From Dehalococcoidia bacterium (GTDB lineage Bacteria > Chloroflexota > Dehalococcoidia > DSTF01 > WHTK01): DNA of 32,610 nt. Each line of letters begins with the position of its first letter. Positions within the stretch are counted from its first letter, which is position 1. Where the stretch lies: the NCBI GenBank assembly GCA_035574915.1, contig DATLYJ010000109.1, forward strand, positions 1 through 32,610, given 5' to 3'. The notes under the pieces were generated by a model. The model did no database searches and had not been told where the DNA came from. It was given only the letters and a program-made list of their open reading frames with translations. This document shows, piece after piece, positions 1 through 7,325 of the stretch. The position numbers and the translations under genes were made by a program.

Positions 1-63
1 AACGACCCGGCCGTCATTGCCGCCTCACGGTGGTTGCGCGGACAGCCCGGCTGCGCGCCCTGA
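1..63 (+). CDS. possible 3' end of a gene entering the window
   Basis: The first frame is open from base 1 to a TGA at 61-63 and would encode a 20-residue tail reading NDPAVIAASRWLRGQPGCAP. It may be the C-terminus of a plus-strand gene that begins outside the window, but the piece is too short to recognise a family. It could equally be chance reading in GC-rich DNA. The rest of 64-140 holds only the promoter of the next gene. Confidence 0.3.
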   Translation, partial: NDPAVIAASRWLRGQPGCAP

Positions 64-103
64 CCCGGAGGCGGCCGATAGACGGGTGGTAGTTGCATGA
101 CCG

Positions 104-131
104 TTGACGGCCTGCCGCCACCAGATAACAT
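104..131 (+). promoter_or_regulatory. sigma70-type promoter of the serine hydrolase gene
   Basis: A TTGACG -35 box (104-109) and a TAACAT -10 box (126-131) are separated by 16 bp. The expected transcription start, about 7 nt past the -10 box, falls at 138-139. That is only 2-3 nt before the ATG at 141, and there is no Shine-Dalgarno sequence in front of that ATG. The mRNA may therefore be leaderless. Confidence 0.5.
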
Positions 132-140
132 AAGCGCAAC

Positions 141-1124
141 ATGCGACCGGCGCTTCCCCGCATGCTGGTCCCACTCCTGCCAGCCCTGGCCCTCCTCGCC
201 TGCGTGGCACCGGACCCCTCGGCCGCGCCCACCAGCACGCCGGAACTCTACCGCGGCCCCGTCGCTTCGCCCACGGCCCGGCTTCCGGTTACGGGACCCC
301 TGGCGACCTGGGAGGCAGGCAGGCGCCCCCCCGCCCCGCCAGCGCCCACCGCTGAGCCGGCGACGCCCACGCCTTTGCGGGCGGACGCGGCGCTTCAGCG
401 CGCCCTCCAGGAGCTCCTGGGCCCAGAGGCCGAGCACTACGGCGTCTACGCCAAGGAGCTGCGGGGAAGCCGCGGCGCGGCCATTAACGCCACGAAGGTC
501 TTCAACGCCGCCTCGACGTTCAAGGTCGAGGTGATGTTCGAGGTCTACAGGCAGCGGGATCTCGGCCTCCTGAAGTTCGACGAGCTACTCGAGGTGAACG
601 CGTATTACGCCGGGTTTGACCTCGGCACGCTGCCGGTCGAGGTCGGGGACTCGATGAGCATCGCGGAGGCCCTGTTCTACATGATGTCGGTGTCCGACAA
701 CGTGTCGGCGGTGCTGCTCCAGGACAGGGTGGGCGCGAGCAACATCAACAAGACCATGACCGCGCTGGGACTGAAGAGCACGGGACTTTTCCCGGAGGGC
801 TTGCCCGCCACGGCTGAGGACTTCGGCCTGCTTCTGGAGGCCATCGCGGCATCCGAGGACGTCCCGGAGAGCACGCGCCGGGAGATGCTCGACCTGATGG
901 CGTCGGAGTCGCGCGACAACGGCCTGGTGGCGGGAGTGCCGCGGGGGACGCGGGTGGCGCACAAGACGGGAAACTGGCCGGACGCGACGAATCATGTCGG
1001 CATCGTGCAGGCGCCGGCGGCTACCTATGTCATCGCCATCCTCTGTGACCTCGGCTATCAGCCGACGTTGATCCGCGCCATCTCCGAGACGGTGTACAGG
1101 CACCTGGGCCAGGCCGCCCGGTAG
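141..1124 (+). CDS. lipoprotein serine hydrolase, class A beta-lactamase fold
   Basis: The 327-aa product begins with a lipoprotein signal (LPALALLAC, lipid-modified Cys21), followed by a Pro/Ala/Thr-rich linker to about residue 80. It would be anchored outside the membrane. The penicillin-recognising serine enzyme motifs are in order: STFK with nucleophile Ser125, SDN at 185-187, and HKTG with Lys275. The omega-loop ExxLN that supplies the deacylating glutamate of true class A beta-lactamases is not evident: residues 215-226 read GLFPEGLPATAE. It could be a weak lactamase, a D,D-peptidase or an esterase-like cell wall enzyme, so drug resistance should not be assumed. ATG 141 fits the promoter at 104-131; ATG 162 is an alternative that still keeps most of the signal peptide. 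Confidence 0.85.
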   Translation: MRPALPRMLVPLLPALALLACVAPDPSAAPTSTPELYRGPVASPTARLPVTGPLATWEAGRRPPAPPAPTAEPATPTPLRADAALQRALQELLGPEAEHYGVYAKELRGSRGAAINATKVFNAASTFKVEVMFEVYRQRDLGLLKFDELLEVNAYYAGFDLGTLPVEVGDSMSIAEALFYMMSVSDNVSAVLLQDRVGASNINKTMTALGLKSTGLFPEGLPATAEDFGLLLEAIAASEDVPESTRREMLDLMASESRDNGLVAGVPRGTRVAHKTGNWPDATNHVGIVQAPAATYVIAILCDLGYQPTLIRAISETVYRHLGQAAR

Positions 1125-1197
1125 GACCTGGCGCCTGTATGAGAAGCCCCGGCGCACCGATAGCGGCCAACGGTGAGTGGCGAGGACCGCTGGGAAA

Positions 1198-1213
1198 GGG
1201 GCCGTTCGGCCCC
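1198..1213. terminator. short GC-rich hairpin after the serine hydrolase gene
   Basis: GGGGCC (1198-1203), loop GTTC and GGCCCC (1208-1213) form a perfect 6-bp stem 74 nt past the stop of the serine hydrolase gene. No strong T-run follows on the plus strand, only CCCTCCCTTT about 13 nt later. On the minus strand the stem is followed directly by TTTCCC. It is a plausible weak terminator and the only structure seen in the 1125-1282 gap. Confidence 0.35.
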
Positions 1214-1294
1214 CGGCGTCCCCTCCCTTTGCTGCTTGTTCATACCCGTGGCCGTTCCTAGAATGGCCACCCAGGCAGCTAAGGGGGACGTTTC

Positions 1295-1729
1295 ATATTC
1301 CTCACATCTAACCGCCGGAGCGCGGCCGCGCGAGACGCCGCCCGCAAAATCGCCGAAGCACGCCGCAAGGGCCAGGGGCTGCGGGTCCAGGACTGGGAGA
1401 TCGACGCCGGCGATGAGGGCCAGGTGAGCCGCGCCGTCGATTCGATACTCGACTGGGCCCGGCACACGCTCGCCGGCTGCCGCCGGCCCTACGGAATCGA
1501 CCACTTCGACCTGACGTTGGCCTTTGCGGCCGATAGCGACAGGCGTGTCCGCAGCCTGGCGTTCGACCGCCTGCGCCCGATCGACCTCTATCAGGAGCCG
1601 TTCCCGGAGCGTCTTGCCTCCGCCCTGGTGTCGGAGCTGACGGGCCTGAAAGCCTCGACCCTGCGGGTTTCGGCCGCTCTCTTCTCCTGGGGAGAGGCGG
1701 CGCACGCGGCGCTTCCGGCGCGGATCTAA
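1295..1729 (+). CDS. uncharacterised protein; start codon missing or non-standard (ATA)
   Basis: I do not recognise the family. The frame is open from 1283 (after a TAA at 1280-1282) to the TAA at 1727-1729. The first conventional start is GTG 1424, giving 101 aa. The 43 codons between 1295 and 1424 look coding: they read as a charged helix containing AARKIAEARRKGQGLRVQDW, with high GC at third positions. A clear Shine-Dalgarno, AAGGGGG (1281-1287), lies 7 nt before an ATA codon at 1295, the spacing expected of a start. Starting there gives 144 aa. The product is soluble with no signal peptide. Alternatives are a mutated start (a pseudogene in decay), a base-call error for ATG, or initiation at GTG 1424. 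It is convergent with the regulator at 1781-2509. Confidence 0.45.
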   Translation: MFLTSNRRSAAARDAARKIAEARRKGQGLRVQDWEIDAGDEGQVSRAVDSILDWARHTLAGCRRPYGIDHFDLTLAFAADSDRRVRSLAFDRLRPIDLYQEPFPERLASALVSELTGLKASTLRVSAALFSWGEAAHAALPARI

Positions 1730-1780
1730 TCCAGGCCAGCATTCCGGCCGCCAGGCGGGCCCGCCTCGCTCAGCACGGGC

Positions 1781-2509
1781 CTAGCCCTCGGCGCTCTCCG
1801 ATTCGGCCTCGAACTCGTCCGAACAGAAGATGTAGCCGATGCCCGTAAGCGTCTTGATGATCACGGGGTTCGCCGGGTCGTCTTCGAGCTTGCTGCGCAG
1901 GCGGAAGACCCAGACGCGCAGGTACTGAAGCTCCTCCCGGTACTCCGGGCCCCAGACCTTGCTCAGGAGCTGGTTGCTGACCATGACCTTGCCGGCGTTC
2001 GCGGCCAGGTGCTGGAGCAGCATCCACTCCGTCCGCGTGAGCTTCACGAGCTGCCCGTTCTTCCGCACCAGGCGGCGCTCGAGGTCGACCTCGACGTTGC
2101 CGGCACGGACGATGCTGGCGGCCTTGACGCCGTCCGTAACGGAGCGGCGGAGGACGGCGCGGATGCGCGCGCTGAGCTCTTCGGGGTCGAAGGGCTTGGA
2201 GATGTAGTCGTCGGCGCCGAGCTCGAGCCCGCGGACCTTGTCGAGGTTGCTGTTCTTGGCGCTGACGAGAATGATCGGCATCGTGCTGCGCTCACGCAGC
2301 TTGCGCATCACCTCGAGGCCGCTGATCCCGGGCATCATTATGTCGAGGACGGCAATGTCCGGCCGCTGTTCCTCGGCGATGCGCAACGCGTCCTCACCGT
2401 TAGAGGCGGAGATCACGCGGAACCCTTGGCTGCTCAACTCGGCGTCGATGAGCCGGAGAATGCCGGCCTCATCGTCGACACTCATTACTAATGGTTCGGC
2501 CGTCGTCAT
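1781..2509 (-). CDS. orphan OmpR/KdpE-like response regulator (paralogue 1)
   Basis: This 242-aa two-component regulator has an N-terminal receiver domain (residues about 5-120) and a C-terminal winged-helix DNA-binding domain (about 133-232). The receiver keeps the acidic pair Asp12/Asp13, phospho-acceptor Asp56 in DIMMPGISG, Ser83 and the invariant Lys105 in SKPF. The output domain resembles KdpE, with RTEWMLLQHLA and YLRVWVFRLRSKLE. The start is fixed by AAGGAGA 9 nt before the ATG. No histidine kinase gene lies next to it. It is closely similar to the regulators at 10899-11612 and 11777-12508. The upstream gene pair (tadE-tadG) ends at a terminator at 2661-2703, so this gene should have its own promoter in 2510-2660, but I see no convincing -35/-10 pair there. 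Confidence 0.93.
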   Translation of the reverse strand: MTTAEPLVMSVDDEAGILRLIDAELSSQGFRVISASNGEDALRIAEEQRPDIAVLDIMMPGISGLEVMRKLRERSTMPIILVSAKNSNLDKVRGLELGADDYISKPFDPEELSARIRAVLRRSVTDGVKAASIVRAGNVEVDLERRLVRKNGQLVKLTRTEWMLLQHLAANAGKVMVSNQLLSKVWGPEYREELQYLRVWVFRLRSKLEDDPANPVIIKTLTGIGYIFCSDEFEAESESAEG

Positions 2510-2660
2510 GCGAAGCGTCTCCTTGTCCGGTTGCGTAATGCCCTGGCGGGGTGGGCAGGCGCTACGGACGCCTTCCTGAACCTGCGGCGCGTAACGACCC
2601 GACTAATACTTGGCCCCGGAGCATCAATAAAAAGTGAACTGGCAGCCGTCTGAGGTGTCG

Positions 2661-2703
2661 AAAACGTAAAACGAGAGCCCGCCGGCATCCGGCAGGCCCT
2701 CTG
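2661..2703 (-). terminator. rho-independent terminator of the tadE-tadG operon
   Basis: Read on the minus strand, GCCGG and CCGGC pair around an ATG loop. A T-G wobble extends the stem into GCC/GGC, and AGA/TCT follows beyond a one-base bulge. The stem is followed by CGTTTTACGTTTT. It begins about 28 nt beyond the stop of the TadG-like gene and is the most convincing intrinsic terminator in the window. Confidence 0.75.
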
Positions 2704-2730
2704 CAGAGAACAAGACTCCCCGGACTCCTG

Positions 2731-3846
2731 CTACTCGATGAGCTTGATTACCCAGAAGAGCGCCTCGCCGGGGGCACCGGGGTTGGTGCGGAAAGAGGTC
2801 TCCGAGTAGTAGACCTCGGCCCGCATTGGGATGACGGTAACCGTTGCCTTTTCGTTCACGCCGCCCCCGCTGCAGGAGATGTCCACGATGTACACGGCCA
2901 CGTACTCGACAATGGTGATGTCCTGCGACGACCCGGAGGCGCCCGGTGCGATTTTGACGACCGGGATGAGCCCGAACCGCGGACTGTCCCGATTAACGAC
3001 ATCGTAGACGCCGTCGCCGTCAGTGTCGGAGATGAAGACGTCGGCGAGCTTGTCCGTGTTTCCGTCGAGGCGATCCTCGAAGTATCCGCAGGTGTTGGCC
3101 TGGGCGCCGGTCAGGGGTGTGGCCTTGTCGCCGCGCTTGTAGTAGCACTGGCTACCGTTGACGATATTGTCGCCGTACTCGTCGTTACCGTTGTTCTGGC
3201 CCCTGCAGCCGGGCGGGTAGTTCGGCTGGGGCGGGTTGGGGTCGTCGAGGCGCAGCGGACCAGTGTTGCCGGAGACCCAGGTGTCGCCGCTGCTCGGCTT
3301 GGGCACCTTGATGACGCACTCATCGCCGTAGACGTCAGGATCCGTGTAGTAACAGATCTCGGGGTTCGAGGCGATGTTCGGGTTGTCATGGAGCATGCCG
3401 ATGGGCAGGAGCCCATTCCCCCGCTCGGCCTGGCCGCGCCGTGCGGTGGCGCAAGCGTTGACGTTGCCGCTGGTGACTCCAAGTATGCGGCCGAAGAATG
3501 TGACCTGAGGGCGCCGTAGCCTAACGGTTATGGTGTCGTTGACGGACTGGCCGGAGCAGGTAACCCCGTACGAGATGCTCTGGATCTCTGACGACGAGAC
3601 GCCGTTGCGCGCTCCCCACTCCCGCGCGCGCGTCGTGGCGGCGGAGGTGACAGGTAGCTCGCGCGCACCGGCGAGAGCCATGGCGTCGGCGTCGTTCTGA
3701 AGGTCGCGGTCGGCCCTGGCAAAGAAGCCCACGTCGATGGCGAGGGCTGTCATCCCAAGGACCACGGTGAACAACAGGGCTGCCAGGACCAGTATCTGGC
3801 CCTGTTCATCGCCACGTTCTGGTGCACTTCCCGCTCTGTTGAACAT
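2731..3846 (-). CDS. TadG-like secreted/pilus-associated protein
   Basis: The protein is about 371 aa. An N-terminal segment (DEQGQILVLAALLFTVVLG, residues about 14-40) matches the TadG-type Flp pilus-assembly N-terminal domain: a short cytoplasmic tail, one hydrophobic anchor, then LQNDADAMALAGARELP, which is typical of the family. The rest is an extracytoplasmic region rich in Asn, Gly, Asp and Tyr with several cysteines. No von Willebrand-type MIDAS motif is obvious. It overlaps the stop of the TadE-like gene, starting at ATG 3846 (TGATG) or GTG 3849 (GTGA), so the two are translationally coupled. None of the Tad secretion machinery (CpaF/TadA, TadB/C, RcpA) lies in the window, so these may be accessory pseudopilins whose assembly system is elsewhere. 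Confidence 0.8.
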   Translation of the reverse strand: MFNRAGSAPERGDEQGQILVLAALLFTVVLGMTALAIDVGFFARADRDLQNDADAMALAGARELPVTSAATTRAREWGARNGVSSSEIQSISYGVTCSGQSVNDTITVRLRRPQVTFFGRILGVTSGNVNACATARRGQAERGNGLLPIGMLHDNPNIASNPEICYYTDPDVYGDECVIKVPKPSSGDTWVSGNTGPLRLDDPNPPQPNYPPGCRGQNNGNDEYGDNIVNGSQCYYKRGDKATPLTGAQANTCGYFEDRLDGNTDKLADVFISDTDGDGVYDVVNRDSPRFGLIPVVKIAPGASGSSQDITIVEYVAVYIVDISCSGGGVNEKATVTVIPMRAEVYYSETSFRTNPGAPGEALFWVIKLIE

Positions 3847-4340
3847 CACTCAAGCCTCATGTCGCTATCGGCCGTGAGATCGACGCGCGTCGATATCGAA
3901 CCGCCGCTCACCATGCTCATGAGGGCGGACAAGGGCGTGATCAGGGAGTACTGGTGACTCACCCTGACAGTCACCGAATTGCCCGGAAGACCATTCGCGC
4001 CGGTCACCGTGACGCACGCCGTACCTGTGCCAGCACCGCACGTGAGGCCAATCGAGCTCGTATCTACGACGCGCTGCTTTATCTCCGCTTCCGTGTGGCC
4101 GACGGCACCGTAGCGGGCACCCTCCCGGGCGGCGTTCGTAATCGAGATCCAGGCCCGCAGGCCCATGCCAAAGTCGACTATGGCGAAGATGAGCACCAGG
4201 AAGAGCGGCGCGACGAGGGCGAATTCAACCAGGTTCTGGCCACGTTCGCGGTTGCGGCCGGCTTTCGCGCGCCGGGCGCCCGCGGCGGCGCCATGAAGCA
4301 CGGGTGCGGACTCGGATTGCCTGAGCGCTGCGGTTGCCAC
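3846..4340 (-). CDS. TadE-like pseudopilin
   Basis: The 164-aa protein carries the TadE-like motif GQNLVEFALVAPLFLVLIFA (residues 34-53) after a basic N-terminal tail. The boundary fits a prepilin-type processing site: Gly34, then +1 Gln35, with the conserved +5 glutamate at Glu39. The segment ITNAAREGARYGAVGH that follows is also characteristic. After cleavage by a prepilin peptidase it would sit in the membrane as a minor pilin of a Flp/Tad-type structure. The start is GTG 4340, supported by AGAAGG 5 nt upstream. It is the first gene of the tadE-tadG operon, behind a long upstream region containing several hairpins. Confidence 0.8.
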   Translation of the reverse strand: MATAALRQSESAPVLHGAAAGARRAKAGRNRERGQNLVEFALVAPLFLVLIFAIVDFGMGLRAWISITNAAREGARYGAVGHTEAEIKQRVVDTSSIGLTCGAGTGTACVTVTGANGLPGNSVTVRVSHQYSLITPLSALMSMVSGGSISTRVDLTADSDMRLE

Positions 4341-4481
4341 GGCACCTTCTTGGCCGCCCGCTCAGAGTCCTTTCCTTCGGGGTCGACAGCCTAGAGTCGG
4401 TCCTGATCCCTGGACCGCCAACTAAAGAATCGGAAGGCATTCGCCGATCTGATGCCTTCAACCGATCTAAACGCGTAGCGC

Positions 4482-4566
4482 GGCCGAACATTTCGGCCTC
4501 GTGGGGCCCACATTCGAGGGCCTCCCTAAGATTGTCGGTTGACAGCAACCTGCAATCGAGGCCCTC
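4482..4566. other. structured non-coding region upstream of tadE (nested hairpins)
   Basis: Two clean dyads lie here. The first is GGCCGAA (4482-4488), loop CAT, TTCGGCC (4492-4498). The second is a long stem: GAGGGCCTC (4516-4524) with GAGGCCCTC (4558-4566), then GATTG (4530-4534) with CAATC (4553-4557), then GGTTG (4537-4541) with CAACC (4546-4550) around loop ACAG. That is 19 bp broken by a 5-nt bulge and a 2x2 internal loop. A weaker dyad CGGTCC/GGACCG lies nearer tadE, around 4397-4416. The hairpins would fall in a tadE leader RNA if transcription starts upstream. There is no T-run typical of a terminator directly after either arm. The remainder of 4341-4584 shows nothing else I can support. 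Confidence 0.55.
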
Positions 4567-4623
4567 TGCGCCGGTTTTCCTCCTTTGACCCCGCAACTCC
4601 TAGCCTCGGCCAGGAGGATGTCC

Positions 4624-4827
4624 GTGCGGCCGAGAGATTACGAAGGCGGGCGCGAGGCAATGCCGCGCGGGATCGCGGTGGTAATGACGATGGCGATCCT
4701 GACCTTGATCACCGGCGTCGTGATGGCGCTGGCGGTGATGGTCTGGCAGCCGTGGCACACCGAGGACCAGGGCGGCGGCATTCAAGGCGGCGGCGACCCG
4801 ACGCCGGCCCAGCATGGGCCGCGGTGA
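4624..4827 (+). CDS. possible small single-span membrane protein
   Basis: This frame would give 67 aa with a clear hydrophobic span (GIAVVMTMAILTLITGVVMA, roughly residues 15-36) and a short Gly/Pro/His-rich tail. The start is GTG 4624 because AGGAGG (4612-4617) sits 6 nt before it. ATG 4618 directly abuts the same sequence, which is too close. I do not recognise it. It lies on the opposite strand to both neighbours. The 3' end contains a perfect dyad, GGCCCA-gca-TGGGCC (4806-4820). It could be a real small membrane peptide or a chance frame in GC-rich DNA; the hydrophobic span plus a well-spaced ribosome site favours real. Confidence 0.4.
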   Translation: MRPRDYEGGREAMPRGIAVVMTMAILTLITGVVMALAVMVWQPWHTEDQGGGIQGGGDPTPAQHGPR

Positions 4828-4862
4828 CGGGCCGCCGGAAGCCCGCGGCGCCCGATGCAGCC

Positions 4863-7325
4863 CTAGGGCGGGATGATGACTCCGTGCGGCGAGGCAGCGC
4901 CATTCAGGGCGGCGAGCTCGAGCGGCGAGAGGGCCTCCTCCGGGGCGAGCCCCAGGAGCTCGCAGGCCGAACGCACCACGTGTGCCCATGAGCAGCGGTT
5001 CACGAATAGCATGGCGGGCGTGCTCAGCGTACCGCCGGCGTTAATGAAGCCGTGCACTCTTGTGGCGCGACCCGTGTCGAGCGGCTGGAGCACGCCCAGG
5101 ATGCGGTCCGGACGGGTGTGGCTCACGAAGACGCGCGCCTGTACCGACTCGGGATAGAGCCTCGCGGCGGCTTCCCGGGACACGACCAGCGCCTCCTCGA
5201 GGCCGCTGCGCGGTGCGCGAAAGCGGCCGGGCTCGATCATGTAGACGACGCGTATGCGCCTGCCGCCCTCGCGCAGCCGGAAGGCGGCCTTCAGGACTTC
5301 CTCGAGCTGGTAGGCGCCGACGGCGGTCAGAATGACCTCGGGGTCCTGGTCGGATGCCCACTCCAGCGCCAACGCACCCTCGCGCACCAGCGCCGCGGCC
5401 TCCTCCACGGAGAACAGGTCGGGCACTGACGCGGCTTTGGGGACGACGCAGGTCCAGACCTGGCCCTGCGTTTGATAGACGGCGGCCATGACGGACGCGG
5501 CGGTATTGAAGTCGGCGGGGAAGAGGACACGAGAGGAGGGCATGGGCTCGCCAAGCATGAGCTCGCACATGCTCGGGTCCTGGTGAGACTGCTCGTTCTT
5601 GGCGTTCTCCCATGTGTGTGACGTGAGGACTAATGGCATGGAGAGCCAGCCGGGGCTGCGGCCAGCTTGACGCAGGCCCTGGGCCCAGGTGACTTCCTGG
5701 CGGACGGCGCCATGCATCTTGGTCCCGAAGGCCTCATAGGTGACGACTATGCCGATGCCTCCCTTGTTGGCCAGCGCCGCGCAGCACACGGCTTCCTCGT
5801 TCAAGGCGGTCACCACGGCCCCCAGCACGCCCTCTGGCACTCCCGGCTCCGGGCTCGTCACACGAAAGAGCAGGGCTTCCAGGGTCTTCAGCATACGGTT
5901 TGACCGCATCTCGTCCGGGTTGCCGACCCGGGGCCGCAGATGCTGGTTCGCCTGGACGATGGCGAGGAATGACTCGTCGACTGCCGCCATGGGCGAGGCC
6001 CTGCTCCAGGACGCCGGGTCCGAGCGGTCGGCCGGTACTTCGCGACGGGGCAGGAGCGGCAACTCGCGGAGTTTCACTTCTCGCACCGCGAGGGGGTGGT
6101 CGCGCTCCGCTGGCCGGCCGCTTGCAGCATGGTTCCGGAGCCTGGCCGCGGCCTCGGTGAGCTCGCCGGGCGCCACCCAGAGTCGGTGCGCCGACTCGTT
6201 GAAGTTCGCCCGCGCGCTTGCGTCCCGTGAGGGGTTCGCGCCCAGGGGCAGGTTATGGGCGAGGTTGGTGCCGGCGCCGTAGAAGCCGAAGCCCTTCGGC
6301 GCGACCGCAATCCCGTAGGGCAAGCGCACCGGATAAGGGATCTGGCCGCGCTTCGCCAGTTCGCCCGCGGCGCGCAGTCTCTCCTCCTGCTCGATGATCG
6401 CCCAGGCGAATGCCGCGGGGTCGCGGCCATCGAGGACGACGGGCTCGAAGCTGTTGAGGCGCAGGTGGTCGAGGAACCAGTCGACACCGCCGATCTGGCT
6501 CATGGTCGTCCGCTGGTCGATGCGGCGGCCGTTGCTGATCATGATCGGCATCACCAGGCCGCAATCCTCGGCCCGCCACCAGCGCGGCGCCCAGTCGCTG
6601 CCGCGCTGCTCCTCGAAGGCGCCATCGCTCAGGAAGACCACGAGGCTCTCGCCCGGCAGAGGCATGTGGACATACTCGAGCTCGGTGAAACCCAGGTAGC
6701 CGCCTTCGACCATGCCACCCGCGGTATGGGCGTTCACGTGGCTCCCGAGGGGCGACTTCTGTTCGCCCTGCGGCGTCAGGCGATAGAGGTAGAAGTCCCG
6801 GACGTAGCGTGTGAGGCCCTCGTCGCTCAGCGAATAGCGCCCCGCGTGCTCAGGCGTCATATTGCCGAGGAGCAGGTTCAGGCTATCGATCGCCGCGACC
6901 GTGTGGCCCTGGCCCATGACCCAGGAGCGGGTAACGCCGCTGATCGCGTTCGCCGCCATGTAGCCCGCGTAGGCGGGCACCATGTTCAGGGCGCCGCCCG
7001 TGTGTCCTTCGGGCTCGCGCTTGAAATCTTCCGGGCCAAGGTCGCGCCCGTCGAGGTAGACGCGGTCGGCGTAGGTCTCGTGCACCACCAGCCACATGCC
7101 CGCGCTGGCGATGCGGTCAGTGGCGTGGAGGATTTCGAAGAATGCCTCGGCGCTTATCACGCCCCTGTCCTCGAGCTCATCGGCGAGAGCAAGGACGCGG
7201 GCGCGGGTTTCGAGCGTGTGCTGGATCACCCCGTATCCGGCTGCCCAGCGCGCCGCGCCAGGTCTTCGGCGAAGCGCAGCTTCGACGCGCTCGGAAGCCC
7301 GTACTTCGAGCACTTCATCCGCCAT
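4863..7325 (-). CDS. phosphoketolase-family (XFP-like) thiamine-diphosphate enzyme, divergent
   Basis: The 820-aa product has the length and domain order of D-xylulose-5-phosphate/fructose-6-phosphate phosphoketolase. Family landmarks are EGHTGG (106-111), GQGHT (138-142), MPIMISNGRRID (259-270), the ALNEEA glutamate region in the second half, and VHGFINAGGTLSTPAMLFVN near the C-terminus. Canonical enzymes split Xu5P or F6P with phosphate into acetyl phosphate and GAP or E4P. The cofactor motif GDGEAETGP is replaced by SDGAFEEQRG (233-242), so activity may differ. From memory, some proteins of this divergent branch are annotated as xylulose-5-phosphate 3-epimerase. The start is ATG 7325, with AGGAGGT 6 nt upstream, overlapping the end of ackA by 11 nt. 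Pairing with acetate kinase supports an acetyl phosphate product. Confidence 0.8.
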   Translation of the reverse strand: MADEVLEVRASERVEAALRRRPGAARWAAGYGVIQHTLETRARVLALADELEDRGVISAEAFFEILHATDRIASAGMWLVVHETYADRVYLDGRDLGPEDFKREPEGHTGGALNMVPAYAGYMAANAISGVTRSWVMGQGHTVAAIDSLNLLLGNMTPEHAGRYSLSDEGLTRYVRDFYLYRLTPQGEQKSPLGSHVNAHTAGGMVEGGYLGFTELEYVHMPLPGESLVVFLSDGAFEEQRGSDWAPRWWRAEDCGLVMPIMISNGRRIDQRTTMSQIGGVDWFLDHLRLNSFEPVVLDGRDPAAFAWAIIEQEERLRAAGELAKRGQIPYPVRLPYGIAVAPKGFGFYGAGTNLAHNLPLGANPSRDASARANFNESAHRLWVAPGELTEAAARLRNHAASGRPAERDHPLAVREVKLRELPLLPRREVPADRSDPASWSRASPMAAVDESFLAIVQANQHLRPRVGNPDEMRSNRMLKTLEALLFRVTSPEPGVPEGVLGAVVTALNEEAVCCAALANKGGIGIVVTYEAFGTKMHGAVRQEVTWAQGLRQAGRSPGWLSMPLVLTSHTWENAKNEQSHQDPSMCELMLGEPMPSSRVLFPADFNTAASVMAAVYQTQGQVWTCVVPKAASVPDLFSVEEAAALVREGALALEWASDQDPEVILTAVGAYQLEEVLKAAFRLREGGRRIRVVYMIEPGRFRAPRSGLEEALVVSREAAARLYPESVQARVFVSHTRPDRILGVLQPLDTGRATRVHGFINAGGTLSTPAMLFVNRCSWAHVVRSACELLGLAPEEALSPLELAALNGAASPHGVIIPP

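Noticed and set aside
1058-1705. 215-codon minus-strand frame over the gap after the serine hydrolase
   Set aside because: Arg/Gly/Ala-rich low-information translation; the plus-strand frame 1295-1729 has better codon use and a ribosome site.
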